DNA of 13,144 nucleotides, taken from positions 1-13,144 of the forward strand of contig CAZFSO010000063.1 in NCBI GenBank assembly GCA_964522095.1, given 5' to 3'. Source of the DNA: UBA6054 sp964522095. GTDB lineage: Bacteria > Planctomycetota > Phycisphaerae > Phycisphaerales > UBA1924. This document shows positions 6,701 through 12,289 of the stretch, piece after piece; the stretch's first letter is position 1; each line of letters begins with the position of its first letter. The notes beneath the pieces are model-generated. The model ran no database searches. It had not been told where the DNA came from and worked only from the letters and a program-made list of their open reading frames with translations. The translations under genes were made by a program, and so were the position numbers.

Positions 6701-7397
6701 CCAACCCACAGCCCAGGCGCCCGAACGCGCCGACGCCCTGGCCGTCATGGCGGTCCAGCCCGTCGAGGCCGGCATGCTCGTCGGCCTCGGCGCCGGACGC
6801 ACCGCCGCACGCGGCATCCGAGCCCTCGCCGAACGCGTCCACCGCGAGAACCTCAAGGTCCAGTGCGTCGCCGCCTCCGAACGCTCCGACCGCGACGCCC
6901 GCGCCCTCGGCCTTGACGTCGTCGACTTCGGCGTCATCGAGTCCATCGACCTGCTCATCGACGGCGCCGACGAGGTCGACCGCTCCATGCGCATGATGAA
7001 GGGCTCCCGCGGCGCCATGACCCGCGAACGCATCCTCTGCTGGGCCGCCCGCAGGACCGTCTTCATGGTCACCGCCGACAAGGTCGCCGAGAAACAGATC
7101 GGCGCCCGCTGCCCGCTGCCCATCGCCGTCATGGCCTACGGCCTGGCCTCGACCCGCTGCGCGCTCCGCCACATCGGCCTCAACGGCGTCCTCCGCCGCG
7201 ACATGAACGGCGGCATGTTCCTCACCGACAACGCCAACCTCGTCCTCGACGCCACCCTCTCCGGGGACGAGGACCTCGTCGAACTCTACGACGAACTCAA
7301 CTCCATCCCCGGCGTCGTCGACCACGGGCTCTTCCTCGACGAGGCCGACGAGATCCTCATCGAGCAGGACGGCGCCATCGAACGCCTGACCCGCTGA
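6693..7397 (+). CDS. rpiA: Ribose-5-phosphate isomerase A, with divergent phosphate loops
   Basis: A 234-residue protein (E. coli RpiA has 219) that would interconvert ribose 5-phosphate and ribulose 5-phosphate in the pentose phosphate pathway. The TTG at 6693 is preferred because of its Shine-Dalgarno; a TTG at 6669 in the same frame would add eight residues. The catalytic signature is intact at the right spacing: DGADE with D90 and D93, K103 in M-K-G and E112 in R-E-R-I, matching E. coli D81, D84, K94 and E103. The later PLPI (141-144), LTDNANLVLD (177-186) and SIPGVVDHGLF (204-214) are family motifs. Oddly, the usual G-T-G-S-T phosphate loop reads G-A-G-R-T (33-37) and the usual K-G-G-G reads K-G-S-R (103-106). 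It overlaps the preceding gene by eight bases, and the next gene starts one base after its stop, so it is almost certainly in an operon. Alternative: an RpiA-like isomerase with a shifted substrate. Confidence 0.88.
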   Translation: MSDQPTAQAPERADALAVMAVQPVEAGMLVGLGAGRTAARGIRALAERVHRENLKVQCVAASERSDRDARALGLDVVDFGVIESIDLLIDGADEVDRSMRMMKGSRGAMTRERILCWAARRTVFMVTADKVAEKQIGARCPLPIAVMAYGLASTRCALRHIGLNGVLRRDMNGGMFLTDNANLVLDATLSGDEDLVELYDELNSIPGVVDHGLFLDEADEILIEQDGAIERLTR

Positions 7398-7398
7398 C

Positions 7399-8418
7399 AT
7401 GGACGCACAGCCCCGGATCCTCGCAGGCCCAGAAGCCATCGCCGCCGCCGGACGCGAACTCGCCCAGGGGCGCCCCGTCGCTTTCCCCACCGAAACCGTC
7501 TACGGCCTCGGCGCCGACGCGACGAACCCAGACGCCGTCGCACGCGTCTACGCCCTCAAGAACCGCCCCCAGGCCAACCCCCTCATCGTCCACGTTTCCG
7601 GCCCCGCCATGGCCGGGCGCGTCGTGGCCGAGTGGACGCCCGACGCCGACCGCCTCGCCGCCGCGTTCTGGCCCGGCCCCCTGACCCTCGTCCTGCCCCG
7701 CGCCCACGACCTGCCGCCCGCGGTCACCGCCCAAGGCCCGGCCGTCGCCGTCCGCTGCCCCGACCACCCCGTCGCCCTCGCGTTGATCGAGGCCACCGGC
7801 ATCCCCCTGGTCGGCCCGAGCGCCAACCCCTCCGGACGACTCTCCCCCACGACCGCCGACCACGTCGCCGACGCCTTCCCGGGGGCAGACCTGCTCATCA
7901 TCGACGGCGGCGCCTGCCGCGCCGGCATCGAGTCAACGGTCCTCGACCTGACCACCGAGCCGCCACGGGTCCTCCGCCCCGGCATGGTCGGCGCTGAGGC
8001 CATCGCCGAGGCCCTCGGGCGCCCGGTCGACCACGCCCCGCACGACGACCTGCCCCACCCCGACACCGACAACGCGCCCGGCCCCGCCTCCCCGGGCCTG
8101 CTCGGACCGCACTACCAGCCCAGGACCCCCGTGCGCCTGGTCGATTCCCTGGCGAGCGAGCCCATGCGACCCGACGAGGCGCTGATCGCGTGGTCGGTCG
8201 ACGCTCACCCCGCCGGGGGCCCGTTCATGCCCATCCCCCCCGACGCCCCCGCCTACGCCGCCGCCCTCTACGCCAGGCTCCACGAGGCCGACCGCGCCGC
8301 GGCCTTCGCCATCGTGGTGGAAACCCCGCCCGAGGCCGAAACCCACGCCCACCGGGCCATCCGCCGGGCCGTCCTCGAACGCCTCAACCGTGCCGCCGCC
8401 CGCGTGACCGCCGGCTGA
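7399..8418 (+). CDS. sua5: Sua5-type L-threonylcarbamoyladenylate synthase
   Basis: A 339-residue protein, the length of two-domain Sua5/YwlC rather than of single-domain TsaC (about 190). It would use L-threonine, bicarbonate and ATP to make threonylcarbamoyl-AMP, the donor for t6A37 on ANN-decoding tRNAs, in the cytoplasm. The N-terminal YrdC domain (about 10-205) has FPTETVYGLGADA (29-41), KNRPQANPLIVHV (54-66), FWPGPLTLVLP (90-100), VAVRCPDHP (116-124), GPSANPSGRLSPTTADHV (139-156) and IESTVLDL (177-184). An Asp/His/Pro/Ala-rich linker leads to the S-P-G-L-L-G-P-H-Y-Q-P segment (231-241), the Sua5 interdomain loop, where S-P-G-x-x-x-x-H-Y is the family form. A smaller C-terminal Sua5 domain follows (about 245-336). 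ATG at 7399, one base after the rpiA stop, implies translational coupling. No Shine-Dalgarno is visible. Family call sure. Confidence 0.95.
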   Translation: MDAQPRILAGPEAIAAAGRELAQGRPVAFPTETVYGLGADATNPDAVARVYALKNRPQANPLIVHVSGPAMAGRVVAEWTPDADRLAAAFWPGPLTLVLPRAHDLPPAVTAQGPAVAVRCPDHPVALALIEATGIPLVGPSANPSGRLSPTTADHVADAFPGADLLIIDGGACRAGIESTVLDLTTEPPRVLRPGMVGAEAIAEALGRPVDHAPHDDLPHPDTDNAPGPASPGLLGPHYQPRTPVRLVDSLASEPMRPDEALIAWSVDAHPAGGPFMPIPPDAPAYAAALYARLHEADRAAAFAIVVETPPEAETHAHRAIRRAVLERLNRAAARVTAG

Positions 8419-8441
8419 CCGCGCCGCCCTCGCCGGGCCCC

Positions 8442-8458
8442 GCCCGCCCCGAGCGGGC
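8442..8458 (+). terminator. GC hairpin after sua5, possible terminator
   Basis: GCCCGC (8442-8447) pairs perfectly with GCGGGC (8453-8458) around a five-base loop. It lies 23 bases after the sua5 stop. The following bases (AATGATCCTTCTCT) are relatively T-rich for this genome but do not form a proper T-tract, so intrinsic termination is possible but unproven. Confidence 0.4.
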
Positions 8459-8501
8459 AATGATCCTTCTCTGAACGCTCGCAAACGCCGATCAACACGG
8501 C

Positions 8502-10034
8502 ATGAGCACCCTGCAATCCCGACGCCCCCAGACCACGGACCCCGCACACATGCCCACCAAACTCAACATCGCTCTGACCCCCGGCGACGGGATCGGCCCC
8601 GAGATCATGCAGGCCGTGCTCCACGTGTTCGAGGCCGCCGGCGTCATGAAGCACATCGACTTCGTCCCCGCCGAGATGGGCGAACGCGAGTTCGCACGCG
8701 GCAACTCCTCGGGCATCTCCGACGACGCCGTCCGCGTCATCGAGGAGACCGGCATCCTCTTCAAGGGCCCCATGGGCACCCCCATCGGCGGCGGCGGCAA
8801 GTCCATCAACGTCACCCTGCGCAAGAAGTTCTCCGCCTTCGCCAACCTCCGACACTTCCAGAGCCTCCCCGGCGTCGAGACCGTCTTCTCCAAGGCCGGC
8901 GTCCCCGTCGACTTCTACGTCGTCCGCGAGAACGTCGAGGACACCTACGGCGGCGTCGAGAACCGCCTGACCGCCGACGTCGTCGAGTGCAAACGCCTCA
9001 TCTCCGCCCCCGGCTGCGACCAGGTCCACCGCTTCGCCTTCGAGACCGCCAAGCGCCTCGGCATCGCCGAGGTCACCTGCTCGCACAAGGCCAACATCAT
9101 GAAGATGACCGACGGCCTGTTCCTCGAACGCTTCCGCCACGTCGCGCAGGACTACCCCGAGATCAAGACCAACGACGTCATCATCGACGCCCTGTGCATG
9201 AACCTCGTCCTGCGCCCGGACCGCTACCAGATGATCGTCCTGCCCAACCTCCAGGGCGACATCGTCTCCGACCTGGCCGCCGGCCTCGTCGGGGGCCTGG
9301 GCTTCGCCCCCAGCGCCAACATCGGCGAGGGCGTCGCGATCTTCGAGGCCGTCCACGGCACCGCCCCCGACATCGCCGGCAAGGGCATCGCCAACCCCAC
9401 CAGCCTCCTGCTCTCCGGCCTGATCATGCTCCGCCACATCGGCCTGGCCAAGCAGGCCGCGATCATCAACAACGCCCTGCTCGCCACCCTCGAGGACGGC
9501 GTGCACACCGGCGACGTCAAGGGCGCCAAGCCGCCCGTCGGCACCATGGCCTTCGCACAGGCCATCGCCGAGCACCTCGGCAAGATGCCGACCACCTGCA
9601 CCCCGCGCGTCGTCGGCACCCAGGACACCGTCTCGCACGCCCCCAGCGCCCGCCCCACCAACTACACCCTCCGCCGCACCTTCGAGACCGTCCAGAGCCA
9701 GGTCTGCGGCGCCGACGTCTACATCGCCTCCACCACGCCCCCCTTCGAACTGGCCCAGAAACTCCAGCAGATCGCCGAGCATGGCCCGTTCAAACTCACC
9801 CTGCTCTCCAACCGCGGCACGCAGGTCTGGCCCTCCGGCTCGGTCCACACCGAGATCGTCGACTACTTCCGCGCCCGCTTCGAACTCAAGGACCCCGCGA
9901 CCCTCGGCAAGATCGGCCAGGCCCCCGCCGTGCACCTGCTGACCAAGGTCGCCGAAAAGTTCGAGGTCGCCGAGTTCGTCCCCCTGCGCATGTTCGACAA
10001 CCAACGAGGCTTCTCCCTCGCCCAAGGCCAGTAG
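8502..10034 (+). CDS. icd: Isocitrate dehydrogenase, Thermus/Rickettsia type, probably NAD+-dependent
   Basis: 510 residues from the ATG at 8502, or 494 from the second ATG at 8550, which aligns better with relatives; neither has a Shine-Dalgarno. It oxidatively decarboxylates isocitrate to 2-oxoglutarate in the TCA cycle. Conserved features: TPGDGIGPEI (27-36), the KSINVTLRK substrate segment with Ser, Asn and Arg, VVRENVEDTYGGVE with Arg and Tyr, HKANIMKMTDG with the catalytic Lys, and NLQGDIVSDLAAGL with the metal-binding Asp pair. Length, the SNRGTQVWPSG segment and the terminal GFSLAQGQ place it with the longer enzymes of Thermus thermophilus and Rickettsia, which carry an extra C-terminal domain of about 140 residues, and not with E. 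coli Icd (416). At the cofactor site, HGTAPDIAG has Asp290-Ile291 where NADP-dependent enzymes have Lys-Tyr; Asp-Ile is the NAD+ pattern. It stands alone, 83 bases after sua5, and is convergent with the next gene. Confidence 0.94.
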   Translation: MSTLQSRRPQTTDPAHMPTKLNIALTPGDGIGPEIMQAVLHVFEAAGVMKHIDFVPAEMGEREFARGNSSGISDDAVRVIEETGILFKGPMGTPIGGGGKSINVTLRKKFSAFANLRHFQSLPGVETVFSKAGVPVDFYVVRENVEDTYGGVENRLTADVVECKRLISAPGCDQVHRFAFETAKRLGIAEVTCSHKANIMKMTDGLFLERFRHVAQDYPEIKTNDVIIDALCMNLVLRPDRYQMIVLPNLQGDIVSDLAAGLVGGLGFAPSANIGEGVAIFEAVHGTAPDIAGKGIANPTSLLLSGLIMLRHIGLAKQAAIINNALLATLEDGVHTGDVKGAKPPVGTMAFAQAIAEHLGKMPTTCTPRVVGTQDTVSHAPSARPTNYTLRRTFETVQSQVCGADVYIASTTPPFELAQKLQQIAEHGPFKLTLLSNRGTQVWPSGSVHTEIVDYFRARFELKDPATLGKIGQAPAVHLLTKVAEKFEVAEFVPLRMFDNQRGFSLAQGQ

Positions 10035-10051
10035 AACAAACCGGTCACAAA

Positions 10052-10074
10052 GGCGCCGGCGTCCCGCCTGCGCC
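10052..10074. terminator. Hairpin between icd and the convergent PfkB gene
   Basis: GGCGCCGGCG (10052-10061) pairs with CGCCTGCGCC (10065-10074) around a three-base loop, with one mismatch in ten. On the plus strand it begins 18 bases after the icd stop. On the minus strand the stem is followed by TTTGTG, a partial T-tract, so it may end transcription coming from the PfkB-family gene as well as from icd. Confidence 0.5.
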
Positions 10075-10089
10075 CCATCCCGAACCAGG

Positions 10090-10109
10090 CCGGCCGCGTA
10101 AGCGGCCGG
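10090..10109. terminator. Perfect 8-bp hairpin with GTAA loop
   Basis: CCGGCCGC (10090-10097) and GCGGCCGG (10102-10109) are exact reverse complements around GTAA, a GNRA-type tetraloop when read on the plus strand. No T-tract follows in either direction. It could be a second stem of a bidirectional terminator, an mRNA 3'-end stabiliser, or a small dispersed palindrome. Confidence 0.45.
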
Positions 10110-10131
10110 GCTGATCAACGCACTCAAAGAG

Positions 10132-10168
10132 CCTCCGCGCCCTCTGCGTGACCTCCGCGTCCTCCGCG
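10132..10168. repeat. Four copies of CCTCYGCG at 9/11/9-base spacing
   Basis: CCTCCGCG at 10132, CCTCTGCG at 10141, CCTCCGCG at 10152 and CCTCCGCG at 10161 form a short imperfect tandem in the convergent intergenic region. Very similar strings (CTCTGCG/CTCCGCG runs) occur as dispersed intergenic repeats in many environmental bacterial genomes, as far as I recall. Whether this one is repeated elsewhere in this genome cannot be seen here. No coding function. Confidence 0.6.
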
Positions 10169-10181
10169 TTCAGTCCTGAAA

Positions 10182-10236
10182 CTCACTCCGGCCCCGGCAA
10201 CTCGCGCAGGAACCCCACCACCCGCTCCAGCGTGGG
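10182..10236. repeat. Left copy of a 55-base duplicate flanking the N gap
   Basis: These 55 bases are identical, base for base, to 10337-10391. They encode, on the minus strand, the last residues of the PfkB-family protein (from T-L-E-R to the stop at 10183-10185). The left contig therefore already contains the end of the gene on the other side of the gap. Confidence 0.95.
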
Positions 10237-10336
10237 NNNNNNNNNNNNNNNNNNNNNNNNNNNNNNNNNNNNNNNNNNNNNNNNNNNNNNNNNNNNNNNN
10301 NNNNNNNNNNNNNNNNNNNNNNNNNNNNNNNNNNNN
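10237..10336. other. Scaffold gap of exactly 100 N, probably spurious
   Basis: A run of exactly 100 N, the conventional placeholder for a gap of unknown size. Both sides carry the same 55-base sequence, so the two contigs probably overlap and no DNA is missing. Collapsing one copy plus the N run removes 155 bases. It leaves icd and the PfkB-family gene convergent, about 148 bases apart. Confidence 0.9.
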
Positions 10337-10391
10337 CTCACTCCGGCCCCGGCAACTCGCGCAGGAACCCCACCACCCGCTCCAGCGTGGG
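10337..10391. repeat. Right copy of the 55-base duplicate flanking the N gap
   Basis: Identical to 10182-10236. This copy joins directly to the rest of the PfkB-family coding sequence and is the natural 3' end of that gene, with the stop at 10338-10340. Confidence 0.95.
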
Positions 10392-11522
10392 GCTCTTGGC
10401 GTCGCGCACGTACGCACCCGCCACCCCGCACGCCGCGGCCAGCGCGTCCATCAGCCCCAGCCCCGCCGAGCGTGCGAAACTGAACCCGCCGCCGAAGTGG
10501 TCCCCCGCCCCCGTCGAGATCTTGGGCCGCCTCGTGTACGGCCCCGTGAACCACCCGCGCTCGCCCGACCGCTCCGACCCGCCCGCGCCCGTGTGCTCGT
10601 GGATCACCACGCACGCGATGCCCATCTTCTCCCGGATCGCCTCCGCCGCCTCGGGCACCATCTGCGCCAGGCTCCGGTTGCTCTCCTCCCCGTAGACCTC
10701 CAGCCCCAGCACCGACGCCACCCGCCCGGACTCCGACAGGTTCAGCCCCAGCGTCACCGGCACGCGCTCCTCCAGGCTCGACAACAGCCCCAGCGCCCGC
10801 TCCAGGTCGGCGTCCGTCCGCTTCGCCGGGTCGGACAGGTCCACGAACATCCACCGCCGCGGGTTCGGTTCGATCGACGGCAGCACCTCGTCCCGCAGCG
10901 CCTCCCACACCCCCTCCACCCCGCCCGCCAGCGTCCAGTTCACCACGCTAACCAACTCCGCCTCGGCGTAGAGCCCCACCAGCCGGTCGCGCCCGACCAC
11001 CTCGCACACCCGCGCCCAGGTCGCCTCCTGCACCGCCTGCGGCTTGCCGAACATGATCTTCCCGTCCTCAAACTCCAACGCGTCCGTCCGCGCGGGTGGG
11101 CACACCGGGAGCACCAGCCGGCACCGCTCCGCCAGCGGCTCGAACACCGGGTCCACCGCCCCCGGCTCGTCCGCCCGCCCCACCGCGCCGATGTACGTCA
11201 CCGGCGCGCCCAGACGCCCCAGCGCCGAGGAGAACAGCGGCCCGTTGCCCCCGAACCGCACGTCCTGCACCACCATCTCCAGGTTCGTGCTCCGCCCCGC
11301 CGCCGCCCCGCACCGGGCCGCGAACTGCGGGATCGTGCGGATCCGGTCGTAATCGTCCGCCTCCATCGAGTGGCGCTTGTCGACCACGTGGATGATCGAG
11401 TCGACGAACCCGTCGAACCCCACCACCGCCTTCATCGCCCCCAGCCGCTCGGGCGTCAGCGCGTCCAGGGCCGAGGCGGCCGACAGTGCGATCTCATGGC
11501 GCGTGCGCGTTGTCTGGCTCAT
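10338..11522 (-). CDS. PfkB-family carbohydrate kinase
   Basis: A 394-residue protein of the ribokinase/PfkB superfamily, which transfers phosphate from ATP to a sugar or nucleoside hydroxyl in the cytoplasm. ATG at 11522 (MSQTTRTRHEIALSA) is the start; the open frame runs further upstream but without another ATG until a glycine-rich stretch that does not look like protein and that overlaps the divergent rdgB gene. Motifs: VVGFDGFVDSIIHVV (33-47), the G-G-N-G-P-L-F-S-S-A-L-G-R-L-G-A sugar-binding signature (91-106), and STGAGDHFGGGFSFA (336-350), the PfkB C-terminal ATP-site signature with anion hole G-A-G and catalytic base Asp341. It is longer than most PfkB proteins (about 300-340). The substrate is not predictable; fructose, a nucleoside or an ADP-type kinase substrate are all open. 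Its C-terminal end lies exactly at the scaffold gap and is complete. It is divergent from rdgB (58 bases apart) and convergent with icd. Confidence 0.9.
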   Translation of the reverse strand: MSQTTRTRHEIALSAASALDALTPERLGAMKAVVGFDGFVDSIIHVVDKRHSMEADDYDRIRTIPQFAARCGAAAGRSTNLEMVVQDVRFGGNGPLFSSALGRLGAPVTYIGAVGRADEPGAVDPVFEPLAERCRLVLPVCPPARTDALEFEDGKIMFGKPQAVQEATWARVCEVVGRDRLVGLYAEAELVSVVNWTLAGGVEGVWEALRDEVLPSIEPNPRRWMFVDLSDPAKRTDADLERALGLLSSLEERVPVTLGLNLSESGRVASVLGLEVYGEESNRSLAQMVPEAAEAIREKMGIACVVIHEHTGAGGSERSGERGWFTGPYTRRPKISTGAGDHFGGGFSFARSAGLGLMDALAAACGVAGAYVRDAKSPTLERVVGFLRELPGPE

Positions 11523-11580
11523 AACCGACAATGATCCCCCGCCAAACCACCCGGACCACCCGCCCACCCCCGGACCGCCC
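11523..11580. promoter_or_regulatory. Short divergent spacer between the PfkB-family gene and rdgB
   Basis: These 58 bases separate two divergent start codons. They must hold or overlap both promoters. I see no convincing -35/-10 pair and no Shine-Dalgarno within usual distance on either strand; the plus-strand side is a long C-rich tract directly before the rdgB ATG. Confidence 0.35.
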
Positions 11581-12264
11581 ATGCTCGAACTCGTCCTCGC
11601 CACCCAGAACCCCGGCAAGATCGCCGAACTCAGCGGCCTGCTCGCCCCCCTCGGCTACGCCGTGCTCGGCCTGGCCGACCTGGGCGACCCGCCACCCGAG
11701 CCCGACGAGACCGGCGTCACCTTCGAAGAGAACGCCACGATCAAGGCCCTCGCCTACGCCGCCGCCACCGGACGCCTCTGCCTGGCCGACGACTCCGGCC
11801 TGGAGGTCGACGCCCTGGGCGGCCGCCCCGGCGTGATCTCCAGCCACTACGCCTTCGACGGCCGCACCGCCCCCCCCGCCGCCCCCGCCGCCTCAATGAC
11901 CCGCGCCGAGCGCGACGCCGCCAACAACGCCCGCCTCCTCGCCGACCTCGCCCAAACCCCAGAACCCGCCCGCACCGCCCGCTTCACCTGCACCATGGCC
12001 CTGGCCGCGCCCGGCCCCACCGCCCCCCCCACCCTCCTCGCCCTCACCACCGGCCACTTCCACGGCCGCATCGCCCTCCCCCACCAGGTCCGCGGCTCCA
12101 ACGGCTTCGGCTACGACCCCCTCTTCCTCGTCGCCCCCGACTTCACCCGCACCAGCGCCGAACTGACCCCGGACGAGAAGAACCGCCGCTCCCACCGCGC
12201 CCAGGCCCTCCGCCTCATGGCCAACCACCTCCGCCGCCTCGCCCCAACTTTCAAAGATCCCTGA
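11581..12264 (+). CDS. rdgB: RdgB/HAM1 non-canonical purine NTP pyrophosphatase
   Basis: A 227-residue protein (E. coli RdgB has 197) that hydrolyses dITP, XTP and related deaminated purine nucleotides to monophosphate and pyrophosphate, keeping them out of DNA and RNA. Motifs: LVLATQNPGKIAEL (4-17), FEENATIKALAYA (48-60) with the metal-binding Glu and base-proximal Asn/Lys, CLADDSGLEVDALGGRPGV (67-85) with catalytic Asp70/Asp71, RGSNGFGYDPLF (171-182) and ELTPDEKNRRSHRAQAL (194-210), where SHR contacts the base. A Pro/Ala-rich insert (about 95-107) accounts for part of the extra length; the usual S-x-R-Y-A-G after the ADDSG motif reads S-S-H-Y-A-F. ATG at 11581 starts directly at the conserved motif; no Shine-Dalgarno. 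mqnE begins 25 bases after its stop, suggesting a shared transcript. Confidence 0.94.
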   Translation: MLELVLATQNPGKIAELSGLLAPLGYAVLGLADLGDPPPEPDETGVTFEENATIKALAYAAATGRLCLADDSGLEVDALGGRPGVISSHYAFDGRTAPPAAPAASMTRAERDAANNARLLADLAQTPEPARTARFTCTMALAAPGPTAPPTLLALTTGHFHGRIALPHQVRGSNGFGYDPLFLVAPDFTRTSAELTPDEKNRRSHRAQALRLMANHLRRLAPTFKDP

Positions 12265-12289
12265 AACCCTGGCCCTACCATCCCCTGTC

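Noticed and set aside
8268..10127. A 619-codon minus-strand frame antisense to icd
   Set aside because: It is low-complexity Gly/Asp/Val/Glu sequence mirroring the codon pattern of icd, with no recognisable motif.
10182..10391. The 55-base direct repeat read as a target-site duplication or mobile element boundary
   Set aside because: It is too long for a typical target duplication, lies inside a coding end, and brackets only N; a contig overlap explains it completely.
10183..10908. A minus-strand frame running through the N gap and ending at the left copy of the 55-mer
   Set aside because: It exists only because of the N run and the duplicate contig end; the residues after the N run are a frame-shifted shadow of the PfkB-family gene.
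11523..11618. An N-terminal extension of the PfkB-family protein
   Set aside because: It is Gly/Trp/Ser-rich, overlaps the divergent rdgB start, and adds nothing found in the family; the ATG at 11522 gives a normal N-terminus.
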